Assembly (NCBI RefSeq): GCF_004519305.1
Contig: NZ_SOZA01000002.1
Span: 186,001-250,000 of the forward strand
Direction of reading: 5' to 3'
Source: Pseudomonas sp. RIT623
GTDB taxonomy: Bacteria; Pseudomonadota; Gammaproteobacteria; Pseudomonadales; Pseudomonadaceae
Length of the DNA stretch: 64,000 nt
Position 1 is the first letter of the stretch. Every line of letters starts with the position of its first letter. The position numbers were made by a program, and so were the translations under genes. Shown in pieces: positions 53,136 to 61,732 of the stretch. Under the pieces are notes generated by a model. That model saw only the letters and a list, made by a program, of their open reading frames with translations, did no database searches and was not told where the DNA came from.

Positions 53136-54488
53136 TTATAGTCGACCCAGATCATTGATCAGGGCGAGCAACATCACCCCGACGACCAAACTGATACCGA
53201 TCTGGACCCCCCAACCTTGCACCCGATCCGAGAGCGGACGACCGCGCGCCCACTCGATCAGGTAGAACAGCAAATGCCCCCCATCCAGTACCGGGATGGG
53301 CAGCAGGTTCAGAACCCCCAGGCTTATGCTCAGATAGGCCAGGAAATTCAGGAAATCCCCGACGCCCGACTGGGCTGAAGCGCCCGCCACTTTAGCAATG
53401 GTTATCGGTCCGCTCAAGTTTTTTACCGAGAGCTCCCCGAACAGCATTTTCTTCAGCGATTCGAGGGTCAGAACACTCATGTTCCAGGTGCGCGAAAGGC
53501 CCTCGCCCACCGCTTCCAGCGGGCCATAGCTGACCTCGCGGAGCATCTGCGCCGGCCATTGCGTGGCCTTGACGCCCGCCCCCAGATAACCGCCGGCGGC
53601 CTTGCCTTCGCCCTTGCGCGCCAGGGTCACCGGCACCTCGAGCGACGCGCCGTCACGCTCGATCCGCAGGCTCACCTGCTGCTGCGGGCGCGCGCGCACG
53701 GCGTCGACCACTTGCTGCCAGTCGGCGAGGACCACGCCGTCCAGGGCCAGCAGCTTGTCGCCGGTCTTGAGCCCGGCGGCCGCCGCCGGCCCCTTGGGGT
53801 CGATCTCAGCCAGCACCGGCGCTACCGCCGGGCGCCACGGACGCAGGCCGAGAGACTGGATCGGGTCCGGCTCGTCGACGCCCTTGAGCCAGTGGCTCAA
53901 GGTGATTTGGTGCTGACGCTCGGTAGTCGCGCCTTCGTCGACCACGCCCACCCGCAGGGTGCCGCTCTCGCCAAGGCGCCGCACCAGCTGCAAATTGACT
54001 GCCGACCAGCCCGTGGTCGGCTCGCCATCAATGGAAACAATTTCCTGACCGACATTCAGACCGGCGGTTGCCGCCAGGCTACCCGGTTCCACCGCGCCAA
54101 TGACCGGCCGCACCTGCTGCGAGCCGAGCATGGCGACCACCCAGAAGAACAGGATGGCGAGCAGGAAGTTGGCGATCGGACCGGCGGCGACAATCGCAAT
54201 GCGCTGGCGCACCGACTTGCGGTTGAACGACTGCTCGACCAGCGCTGGCGGCACTTCGCCCTCACGCTCATCGAGCATCTTGACGTAGCCGCCCAGCGGA
54301 ATCGCCGCGATTACGAACTCGGTGCCTTGGCGGTCATGCCAGCGCAGCAGCGGCGTGCCGAAGCCGACCGAGAAGCGCAGCACCTTGACCCCGCAGCGGC
54401 GCGCCACCCAGAAGTGGCCGAACTCGTGGAAGGTGACCAGCACACCCAGCGCAATCAGGGTACCGATGATCATGTAGAGCGCAGTCAT
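53136..54488 (-). CDS. rseP: Intramembrane protease RseP
   Basis: RseP cleaves anti-sigma factors in the membrane (AlgU/MucA pathway in pseudomonads). The 450-residue protein has the zinc motif HEFGH at residues 21-25, a second zinc ligand motif VLDGGHLLFY near the C-terminus, several membrane helices, and two PDZ domains between. ATG with GGAG 7 nt upstream is chosen over a TTG two codons earlier. Confidence 0.96.
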   Translation of the reverse strand: MTALYMIIGTLIALGVLVTFHEFGHFWVARRCGVKVLRFSVGFGTPLLRWHDRQGTEFVIAAIPLGGYVKMLDEREGEVPPALVEQSFNRKSVRQRIAIVAAGPIANFLLAILFFWVVAMLGSQQVRPVIGAVEPGSLAATAGLNVGQEIVSIDGEPTTGWSAVNLQLVRRLGESGTLRVGVVDEGATTERQHQITLSHWLKGVDEPDPIQSLGLRPWRPAVAPVLAEIDPKGPAAAAGLKTGDKLLALDGVVLADWQQVVDAVRARPQQQVSLRIERDGASLEVPVTLARKGEGKAAGGYLGAGVKATQWPAQMLREVSYGPLEAVGEGLSRTWNMSVLTLESLKKMLFGELSVKNLSGPITIAKVAGASAQSGVGDFLNFLAYLSISLGVLNLLPIPVLDGGHLLFYLIEWARGRPLSDRVQGWGVQIGISLVVGVMLLALINDLGRL

Positions 54489-54530
54489 GTCCAATCTCCG
54501 GATGACAGTCGGCGCGGCATGCCGCTGGCG

Positions 54531-55721
54531 TCAGCGGCCGTGGCGCCGCAACCACTCCCGGGACAGTTCCCGGGCACGTTGATCGGCGGCGAACACCGCC
54601 TCGAGCGTAGGCAGCGAGACCACCGGCTCCTGATCGAGTACCTGCTCGATCATACTCGCGATCTCCGGGAAGCGAATACGACGCTGCAGGAACGCCTCCA
54701 CCGCCACCTCGTTGGCGGCGTTGAGCACCGCCGGCGCACTGTTGCCGGCCTCGGCAGCCTGACGCGCCAGGCGCAGGCATGGGAAGCGCTGTTCGTCGGG
54801 GGCCTGGAAATCCAGACGGGCGATGGCGAACAGGTCCAGCGGCGCGACACCCGAGTCGATACGCTCCGGCCAGGCCAGGGCATTGGAGATCGGCGTGCGC
54901 ATGTCCGGGTTGCCCAGCTGGGCCAGCACGGAGCCGTCGATGTAGTCGACCAGCGAGTGAATGACGCTCTGCGGGTGCACCACCACTTCCACCTGGGACG
55001 GCTTGGCATCGAACAGCCAGCAGGCCTCGATCAGCTCCAGGCCCTTGTTGAGCATGCTCGCCGAGTCGACCGAGATCTTGCGGCCCATGGACCAGTTGGG
55101 GTGGGCGCAGGCCTGCTCGGGCGTGACGTTGAGCAGCTCCGCGGCCGGGGTATCACGGAACGGGCCACCGGAGGCGGTCAGCAGGATCCGTCGTACCCCC
55201 ACGTTGCCCAGGCCACGGGCGAAGTCGCCGGGCATGCACTGGAAGATCGCGTTGTGCTCGCTGTCGATCGGCAGCAACACCGAACCGCTGCGACGCACCG
55301 CGTCCATGAACAAGGCCCCGGACATCACCAGGGCCTCTTTGTTGGCCAGCAGCACCTTCTTGCCCGCCTCGACCGCCGCCAGGGTAGAACGCAGGCCCGC
55401 GGCGCCGACGATGGCCGCCATCACCGCGTCCACTTCCGACGCCGACGCCACCTGGCAGAGGCCGGCCTCGCCTTCCAGCACCTCGGTGGCGCAGCCCGCC
55501 GCGGCCAGCCCGTCACGCAAGCGCGCGGCGGCCTCGGCGCTCGGCACCACGGCGAATGCCGGACGGTGACGCACGCACAGGGCCAGCAACTCGTCGATGC
55601 GTGAATAGCCACTCAGGGCGAACACCTGGTAACGCTCAGGGTGGCGCGCGATGACATCCAGGGTGCTCAGACCGATCGAGCCGGTGGCCCCGAGCACGGT
55701 AATACGTTGCGCACGATTCAC
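54531..55721 (-). CDS. dxr: DXP reductoisomerase
   Basis: Dxr converts 1-deoxy-D-xylulose 5-phosphate to methylerythritol phosphate. The 396-residue protein has the NADPH loop [30 protein letters not shown]-like [14 protein letters not shown], and [12 protein letters not shown]. The GTG start overlapping the cdsA stop gives the usual length; ATG four codons upstream (55733) is an alternative. Confidence 0.96.
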   Translation of the reverse strand: MNRAQRITVLGATGSIGLSTLDVIARHPERYQVFALSGYSRIDELLALCVRHRPAFAVVPSAEAAARLRDGLAAAGCATEVLEGEAGLCQVASASEVDAVMAAIVGAAGLRSTLAAVEAGKKVLLANKEALVMSGALFMDAVRRSGSVLLPIDSEHNAIFQCMPGDFARGLGNVGVRRILLTASGGPFRDTPAAELLNVTPEQACAHPNWSMGRKISVDSASMLNKGLELIEACWLFDAKPSQVEVVVHPQSVIHSLVDYIDGSVLAQLGNPDMRTPISNALAWPERIDSGVAPLDLFAIARLDFQAPDEQRFPCLRLARQAAEAGNSAPAVLNAANEVAVEAFLQRRIRFPEIASMIEQVLDQEPVVSLPTLEAVFAADQRARELSREWLRRHGR

Positions 55722-56533
55722 ATCACACCCCATTCGGCAGCCCACAAAAGTACGGCAAACATCGGAATCGCCGCGGTCAGGCTGTCGATGCGATCGAGCA
55801 CGCCGCCGTGCCCCGGCAGCAGGTTGCTGCTGTCCTTGATGCCTTCGCGGCGCTTGAACATGCTCTCGGTCAGGTCACCGACCACCGAGGACATGACCAC
55901 CACCACTGCGCCCAGCAGGCCCAGCAGGATCTGGCCAATGCCCCAGTCGCGGGCCAGGCCCACGCCCAGAGTGATCAGCAGGCTGACCACCAGGCCGCCA
56001 TAGACACCCTCCCAGCTCTTGCCTGGGCTCACCTGCGGCGCCAGCTTGCGCTTGCCGAAGGCACGCCCGGAGAAATAGGCACCAATGTCGGCGGCCCAGA
56101 CCAGCACCATCACCGCCAGGATCAACCAGTTGCCCAGCGGCCAGTGCTTGAGCAGCACCAGGCCCTGCCAGGCCGGCAGCAGCACCAACAAGCCGATCAG
56201 CAGGCGGCAGGCGGCGCTGCTCCACAGCTCGTTGCTGCGTGGATAGGTCAGCACCAGCCAGGTGGCCAGCGCCCACCAGATCACCGAGGCGCCCAGCACC
56301 CAGGGAGCGAGGTCCGGCATCAAGTAGAGCAGCATCAGCCCACCGGCCACCACCGCGGCATAGGCGATGCGCAGCGGCTGCGCCACCAGGCCGGCCAGGC
56401 GCGCCCACTCCCAGGCGCCGAGCGTGACCACGAAACCGATGAACAGGGCGAAATCCCCACCATTGAGCAGGAAGAAACCACCCAGCGCGATCGGCAGCAG
56501 GATCAGCGCGGTAATGATGCGTTGTTTAAGCAT
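55718..56533 (-). CDS. cdsA: Phosphatidate cytidylyltransferase CdsA
   Basis: CdsA makes CDP-diacylglycerol. The 271-residue protein is highly hydrophobic, with about seven or eight membrane segments ([13 protein letters not shown] first). It has the signature [20 protein letters not shown] followed by [15 protein letters not shown] near the C-terminus. It overlaps the uppS stop by 1 nt. Confidence 0.96.
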   Translation of the reverse strand: MLKQRIITALILLPIALGGFFLLNGGDFALFIGFVVTLGAWEWARLAGLVAQPLRIAYAAVVAGGLMLLYLMPDLAPWVLGASVIWWALATWLVLTYPRSNELWSSAACRLLIGLLVLLPAWQGLVLLKHWPLGNWLILAVMVLVWAADIGAYFSGRAFGKRKLAPQVSPGKSWEGVYGGLVVSLLITLGVGLARDWGIGQILLGLLGAVVVVMSSVVGDLTESMFKRREGIKDSSNLLPGHGGVLDRIDSLTAAIPMFAVLLWAAEWGVM

Positions 56534-57288
56534 TAAGCACGGGCTCCGGCTTCGACCTGCTCGCTGGTCTTACCGAAGCGGCGCTGGCGCGAAGCGAAAT
56601 CGGCCAGCGCGTTGCGCATGGCCTCGTGTTTGAAGTCCGGCCAGTACAGGTCGGAGAAGTACAGCTCGGCGTAGGCCAGCTGCCACAGCAGGAAGTTGCT
56701 GATGCGGTGTTCGCCACCGGTGCGGATGCACAGGTCGGGCAGCGGCAGGTCCCCGGTGGCCAGGCACGTCTGCAACAGCTCGGGGGTGATGTCCTCCGGA
56801 CGCAGGTGCCCGGCCTGAACTTCCCGCGCCAGGCGCTGCGCGGCCTGGGCGATATCCCACTGGCCACCATAGTTGGCGGCGATCTGCAGGATGAAGCGGT
56901 TGCTGCCAGCGGTGGCAGCCTCCGCCTCGCGCATGGCCGCTTGCAACTCCGGATGGAACCGCGAACGGTCACCGATGATGCGCAGGCTGATGTTGTTGTC
57001 GTTCAGGCGCTTGGCCTCGCGACGCAGCGCCGAGAAGAACAGCTCCATCAGCGCACCGACCTCTTCGGCCGGGCGCTGCCAGTTTTCGCTGGAGAAAGCG
57101 AAGAGCGTGAGCACCTCGACCTTCGCCTCGGCGCACACTTCGATCACCGCGCGGACGGCATCGACACCCGCCTTGTGCCCGGCGACGCCAGGCAGCAGGC
57201 GCTTCTTCGCCCAGCGGTTGTTGCCATCCATGATGATAGCGACATGACGCGGCACCGAGGACGGCGCCGCTGGCTTGGTCTTTTCCAT
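56533..57288 (-). CDS. uppS: Undecaprenyl diphosphate synthase
   Basis: UppS extends farnesyl diphosphate to the C55 carrier for cell-wall synthesis. The 251-residue protein has HVAIIMDGNNRWAKKR with catalytic Asp 21, LTLFAFSSENWQRP, and DLCIRTGGEHRISNFLLWQ. It lies between frr and cdsA in the conserved cluster. Confidence 0.97.
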   Translation of the reverse strand: MEKTKPAAPSSVPRHVAIIMDGNNRWAKKRLLPGVAGHKAGVDAVRAVIEVCAEAKVEVLTLFAFSSENWQRPAEEVGALMELFFSALRREAKRLNDNNISLRIIGDRSRFHPELQAAMREAEAATAGSNRFILQIAANYGGQWDIAQAAQRLAREVQAGHLRPEDITPELLQTCLATGDLPLPDLCIRTGGEHRISNFLLWQLAYAELYFSDLYWPDFKHEAMRNALADFASRQRRFGKTSEQVEAGARA

Positions 57289-57306
57289 TAAAGAGCAACC
57301 CTGGCC

Positions 57307-57864
57307 TCAAACGGCCATCAGGTCCTTTTCCTTGGCCTTGAACGCGGCGTCGACTTCAGCGACGAACTTGTCGGTCAGCTTCTGGATCTCGTCCGCGGCG
57401 CGACGCTCTTCGTCTTCGCTGATTTCCTTGTCCTTGGTCAGCTTCTTCAGGTCGGCCAGGGCATCGCGACGCACGTTGCGCACGGCGACCTTGGCGTCTT
57501 CGGACACAGCGCTGGCCTGCTTGGTGTAGCCCTTGCGGGTTTCCTCGGTCAGGGCCGGCATCGGCACGCGAATGGTGGTGCCGGCGCTAGACGGGTTCAG
57601 GCCCAGGTCGGACGTCAGGATGGCCTTCTCGATGGCCGCGCTGAGGTTCTTGTCGTGAGCGACGATCTTCAGGGTACGGGCGTCCTCGACGGTGATCGCG
57701 GCCACCTGGTTCAGCGGCATGTCGCTACCCCAGGCAGGGACCTTGACGCTGTCCAGGATGCTCGGATGGGCGCGACCGGTACGGATCGCCGCCAGGTTGC
57801 GGGCCAGCGCCTCGATGGACTTGCCCATGCGCTCCTGGGCGTCTTTCTTGATTTCGTTGATCAT
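57307..57864 (-). CDS. frr: Ribosome recycling factor
   Basis: RRF splits post-termination ribosomes with EF-G. The 185-residue protein starts [20 protein letters not shown] and has [15 protein letters not shown] and [20 protein letters not shown]. It overlaps the pyrH stop by 4 nt, so a long upstream frame is rejected. Confidence 0.98.
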   Translation of the reverse strand: MINEIKKDAQERMGKSIEALARNLAAIRTGRAHPSILDSVKVPAWGSDMPLNQVAAITVEDARTLKIVAHDKNLSAAIEKAILTSDLGLNPSSAGTTIRVPMPALTEETRKGYTKQASAVSEDAKVAVRNVRRDALADLKKLTKDKEISEDEERRAADEIQKLTDKFVAEVDAAFKAKEKDLMAV

Positions 57865-58604
57865 TTTTGAACTTCCTCGATCAGAGTTCCTTCCGCGCCG
57901 CCATGCACGATGTTCAGCAGGGCGCCGGGCTTGTTCATATTGAAGACGCGCAGCGGCATCTGGTGGTCGCGACACAGGCAAATTGCCGTCAGATCCATCA
58001 CGCCCAGCTTGCGATCCAGCACTTCATCGTAGGTCAGATGATCGAACTTCTCGGCATGCGGGTCCTTGAATGGATCTGCAGTGTATACACCATCGACCTT
58101 GGTTGCCTTCAAAACCACGTCGGCATCGATTTCGATGGCGCGCAGGCAAGCGGCGGAGTCGGTGGTGAAGAACGGGTTACCGGTACCGGCGGCGAAGATC
58201 ACGACTTCCTTGGAGTTCAGGTGGCGCATGGCCTTGCGACGATCGTAGTGATCGGTCACACCGACCATGGAGATGGCCGACATGACGATTGCGGTGATGT
58301 TCGCCCGCTCCAGCGCGTCGCGCATCGCCAGGGCATTCATCACGGTCGCCAGCATGCCCATGTGGTCGCCGGTGACACGATCCATGCCGGCTGCACTGAG
58401 CGCCGCGCCACGGAACAGGTTGCCACCACCAATCACCAGGCCGACCTGAACGCCGATACCGACCAGTTGGCCGACTTCCAGCGCCATGCGATCCAGGACC
58501 TTGGGGTCGATCCCGAACTCTTCCGAGCCCATCAGGGCCTCGCCGCTAAGTTTGAGTAGAATGCGTTTATAGCGAGCCTGATAACCACTGCCCTGCTGAG
58601 CCAT
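57861..58604 (-). CDS. pyrH: UMP kinase
   Basis: PyrH phosphorylates UMP to UDP. The 247-residue amino-acid-kinase-fold protein has [40 protein letters not shown], and [20 protein letters not shown]. It follows tsf after a gap of about 177 nt with a terminator-like hairpin. Confidence 0.98.
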   Translation of the reverse strand: MAQQGSGYQARYKRILLKLSGEALMGSEEFGIDPKVLDRMALEVGQLVGIGVQVGLVIGGGNLFRGAALSAAGMDRVTGDHMGMLATVMNALAMRDALERANITAIVMSAISMVGVTDHYDRRKAMRHLNSKEVVIFAAGTGNPFFTTDSAACLRAIEIDADVVLKATKVDGVYTADPFKDPHAEKFDHLTYDEVLDRKLGVMDLTAICLCRDHQMPLRVFNMNKPGALLNIVHGGAEGTLIEEVQK

Positions 58605-58725
58605 TGCGAATCTCTCCTGCGGCGTTTGTAAAATTCTGGCGGGCTGCTTGAGCCTGCATGTAACACTGACATGACGCAGCGACTGCGTCAGCGAGCAACG
58701 GCCTGACAAACCGCTCCCGCTTTGA

Positions 58726-58761
58726 CAAAGAGGCTGCGCGCGTGAGCGGGCAGCCTCTTTG
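58726..58761 (-). terminator. Terminator after tsf
   Basis: A 12-bp stem (CAAAGAGGCTGC 58726-58737 with GCAGCCTCTTTG 58750-58761) with a 12-nt loop lies 21 nt after the tsf stop. The T-tract is short, so termination is probably partial. Confidence 0.7.
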
Positions 58762-58781
58762 GGGCGACAGACGAGTCCGTC

Positions 58782-59645
58782 TTACTGCTTGGCGGCAGCT
58801 ACCTGGGCGGCAACTTCGGCAGCGAAGTCATCAACCGGCTTCTCGATGCCTTCGCCGACCTTGAAGTAGGTGAAGGAAACGATTTCAGCGCCGGCTTTCT
58901 TGGCCAGTGCGCCGACCTTGACTTCCGGATCCATCACGAAGGCTTGCTCTTTCAGCGAGGCTTCGGCTTTGAACTTGGAAATACGACCGTTGATCATGTT
59001 CTCAACGATGTTTTCCGGCTTGCCGGCGATCTTGTCGGCGTTCAGCTGCAGGAAGACGTTCTTCTCGCGCTCGATGGCCTCGGCGGAGATTTCCGACGCA
59101 TCCAGGAACTCTGGGTTCGAGGCTGCAACGTGCATGGCGATGTTCTTGGCCAGATCGACGTCACCGCCTTTCAGGACAACGACGGCACCGATCTTGTTGC
59201 CATGCAGGTAGGCACCGACAACGTCACCCTCAACGCGCACCAGGCGACGGATGTTGACGTTCTCGCCGCACTTGGCGACCAGGGCTTCACGAGCAGCTTC
59301 ACGCGAGGCGATCAGCGGAGCGGCGTCGGTCAGCTTCTGGGCGAAGGCTTCTTCGATGCTTTCGGCAACGAAGTTCTTGAAGTCGTCTTGCAGGGCCAGG
59401 AAGTCGGTCTGCGAGTTCACTTCCAGCAGGACGGCGGATTTACCGTCGGTCTTGACGGCGATAGCACCTTCAGCAGCGACGTTGCCAGCCTTCTTGGCGG
59501 CCTTGATGGCGCCCGAGGCACGCATGTCGTCAATGGCTTTCTCGATGTCGCCGCCGGCCTTTTCCAGGGCCTTCTTGCAATCCATCATGCCTTCGCCGGT
59601 ACGCTCGCGCAGTTCTTTGACCAGCGCCGCAGTAATTGCTGCCAT
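58782..59645 (-). CDS. tsf: Elongation factor Ts
   Basis: EF-Ts recycles EF-Tu-GDP. The 287-residue protein has the UBA-like N-terminus ALVKELRERTGEGMMDCKKA and the core motif VLLEVNSQTDFLALQDDFKN, with the AAKKAGNVAAEGAIAVKTDG hinge. It follows rpsB after a 185-nt gap containing a terminator. Confidence 0.98.
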   Translation of the reverse strand: MAAITAALVKELRERTGEGMMDCKKALEKAGGDIEKAIDDMRASGAIKAAKKAGNVAAEGAIAVKTDGKSAVLLEVNSQTDFLALQDDFKNFVAESIEEAFAQKLTDAAPLIASREAAREALVAKCGENVNIRRLVRVEGDVVGAYLHGNKIGAVVVLKGGDVDLAKNIAMHVAASNPEFLDASEISAEAIEREKNVFLQLNADKIAGKPENIVENMINGRISKFKAEASLKEQAFVMDPEVKVGALAKKAGAEIVSFTYFKVGEGIEKPVDDFAAEVAAQVAAAKQ

Positions 59646-59776
59646 TTCAAAATCCTCTTGGAAAGTTTTTCAACCATTCCACCCGCTCGTCACGGGCGTT
59701 AAATTCTGCAAATCGCTGCCTTTATATCAGCTCGCCCATGATGCGGGGCCGTTGCTGACAGCAGGATTTCAAGGTG

Positions 59777-59805
59777 GCAAAAAGGGGGCCAAGCCCCCTT
59801 TTTGC
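59777..59805 (-). terminator. Terminator between rpsB and tsf
   Basis: GCAAAAAGGGGG (59777-59788) pairs with CCCCCTTTTTGC (59794-59805) around a 5-nt loop, with T5 on either strand. It lies 26 nt after the rpsB stop and probably makes rpsB transcript more abundant than tsf. Confidence 0.85.
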
Positions 59806-59830
59806 GTGCCAAGTAGACGCCAGGCGTCAA

Positions 59831-60568
59831 TTACTCAGCAGCAGGTGCAGCCGCTTCTTCAGCGTAGACTTCAGTGCCGCCGGCAACATTGTTGCGGCCG
59901 CGGATGACGGCGTCAGCCATCGAAGTCATGTACAGCTCGATAGCGCGGATGGCGTCATCGTTACCTGGGATGATGTAGTCAACACCTTCTGGGCTGCTGT
60001 TGGTATCGACAACGCCGATAACCGGGATGCCCAGCTTGTTGGCTTCAGTGATGGCAATGCGCTCGTGGTCGACGTCGATCACGAACAGGGCATCAGGCAG
60101 GCCGCCCATGTCCTTGATACCACCCAGGCTGCGGTCCAGCTTTTCCAGATCGCGCGAACGCATCAGGGCTTCTTTCTTGGTCAGCTTGGCAAAGGTGCCG
60201 TCTTCGGCCTGGGTTTCCAGGTCGCGCAGACGCTTGATCGAGGCGCGGATGGTCTTGTAGTTGGTCAGCATGCCGCCCAACCAACGGTGGTCAACGTATG
60301 GCGAACCGCAACGAGCAGCTTGCTCGGCGACGATCTTGCCGGCGGAACGCTTGGTGCCGACGAACATGATCTTGTTCTTGCCCTGGGCCAGGCGCTCGAC
60401 GAAGGACAGAGCCTCGTTGAACATCGGCAGGGTTTTTTCCAGGTTGATGATGTGGATCTTGTTACGCGCGCCGAAAATGTACTTGCCCATTTTCGGGTTC
60501 CAGTAACGGGTCTGGTGGCCGAAGTGCACACCGGCCTTCAGCATATCGCGCATGTTGACTTGGGACAT
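59831..60568 (-). CDS. rpsB: 30S ribosomal protein S2
   Basis: The 245-residue S2 protein begins [20 protein letters not shown], and has [20 protein letters not shown] and [31 protein letters not shown] precedes the ATG. A structured leader upstream suggests autoregulation by S2. Divergent map lies beyond. Confidence 0.98.
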   Translation of the reverse strand: MSQVNMRDMLKAGVHFGHQTRYWNPKMGKYIFGARNKIHIINLEKTLPMFNEALSFVERLAQGKNKIMFVGTKRSAGKIVAEQAARCGSPYVDHRWLGGMLTNYKTIRASIKRLRDLETQAEDGTFAKLTKKEALMRSRDLEKLDRSLGGIKDMGGLPDALFVIDVDHERIAITEANKLGIPVIGVVDTNSSPEGVDYIIPGNDDAIRAIELYMTSMADAVIRGRNNVAGGTEVYAEEAAAPAAE

Positions 60569-60703
60569 GATAGTTCCTTGATAAGTCGGGTTGGGCCTCC
60601 ACGTATCCCAATGACCAACCCGCGCTTGCGAACAAGCGGGGCACCCAGGCCATCGTGTCGACACGTGTGTGGGTTTGAGCTAACGGAGGTCTCCCCCGAA
60701 AGC
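60569..60703 (-). promoter_or_regulatory. Structured rpsB leader (candidate S2 autoregulatory element)
   Basis: Downstream of a TGGTATAAA extended -10 (TATAAA, 60711-60716), the leader of about 135 nt holds an exact 6-bp UUCG-capped hairpin (60623-60638). It also has an 8-bp pair CGGGTTGG/CCAACCCG (60587-60594 with 60615-60622) just before the ribosome binding site. This fits the gamma-proteobacterial rpsB leader regulated by S2. Confidence 0.6.
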
Positions 60704-60867
60704 GGCGCATTTTATACCACAGACTGCGCGCGAACGGAACCCGGATGATGCAGCGTCCGTCAGCGGCTTTTGCAGCGACCCGGCTTTGGGGCCAGAATGC
60801 CTTCAATAGACCACCGGATCGCCGGGCTTCTCCCGCGAGAGCCCGCCAGATCGCCGCCGCGCTCTGG

Positions 60868-60873
60868 TAGAAT
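60868..60873 (+). promoter_or_regulatory. Extended -10 promoter of map
   Basis: TGGTAGAAT lies 57 nt before the map start and matches the element in front of fdxA. The rest of the map-rpsB gap (about 60720-60860) shows no gene. Confidence 0.5.
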
Positions 60874-60924
60874 CCGGTCTTTCCCGTTTGTTCGCGCCGC
60901 CCGTGGCGCCGTAGAGAGCCTGTA

Positions 60925-61707
60925 ATGACCGTCACCATCAAGACCGCAGAAGACATCGAAAAGATGCGCATCGCCGGCCGCCTGGCCGCCGAAGTGCTGG
61001 AAATGATCGAGCAGCACGTCAAGCCCGGTGTCACCACCGAAGAGCTCGACCGCCTGTGCCACGACTACATCGTCAACGTCCAGCAGGCGATCCCGGCACC
61101 GCTCAACTACAAGGGCTTCCCCAAGTCGATCTGCACCTCGATCAACCACGTGGTCTGCCATGGCATACCCAACGACAAACCCCTGAAGGACGGCGACACC
61201 ATCAACATCGATGTCACCGTGATCAAGGACGGCTATCACGGCGACACCAGCCGCATGTACCACGTCGGGACCGTCGCCCCGTGGGCCGAGCGCCTGTCGA
61301 AAGTCACCCAGGAATGCCTGTACAAGGCCATCGAGCTGGTCAAGCCGGGCTGCCGCCTGGGCGACATCGGCGAAGTGATCCAGAAGCACGCCGAAAAGAA
61401 TGGTTTCTCGGTGGTCCGCGAGTTCTGTGGCCACGGCATCGGCAAGGTGTTCCATGAAGAGCCGCAGATTCTCCACTACGGCCGCGCCGGCACCGGCATG
61501 GAGCTCAAGGAAGGCATGACCTTCACCATCGAGCCGATGATCAACCAGGGCAAGGCCGACACCAAGGTGCTGGGCGATGGCTGGACCGCCATTACCAAGG
61601 ACCGCAAGCTCTCGGCCCAGTGGGAACATACCCTGGTGGTGACCGCAGACGGCTACGAGATCTTTACCCTGCGCAAGGACGACACTATCCCGCGCACCTC
61701 GGCCTGA
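60925..61707 (+). CDS. map: Methionine aminopeptidase, type I
   Basis: Map removes N-terminal methionine. The 260-residue protein starts [20 protein letters not shown] and has the metal-site blocks [36 protein letters not shown] and [11 protein letters not shown]. It is divergent from rpsB, and glnD follows by 25 nt. Confidence 0.98.
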   Translation: MTVTIKTAEDIEKMRIAGRLAAEVLEMIEQHVKPGVTTEELDRLCHDYIVNVQQAIPAPLNYKGFPKSICTSINHVVCHGIPNDKPLKDGDTINIDVTVIKDGYHGDTSRMYHVGTVAPWAERLSKVTQECLYKAIELVKPGCRLGDIGEVIQKHAEKNGFSVVREFCGHGIGKVFHEEPQILHYGRAGTGMELKEGMTFTIEPMINQGKADTKVLGDGWTAITKDRKLSAQWEHTLVVTADGYEIFTLRKDDTIPRTSA

Positions 61708-61732
61708 CTCTTATCCAAAGGAACGCGACTCG

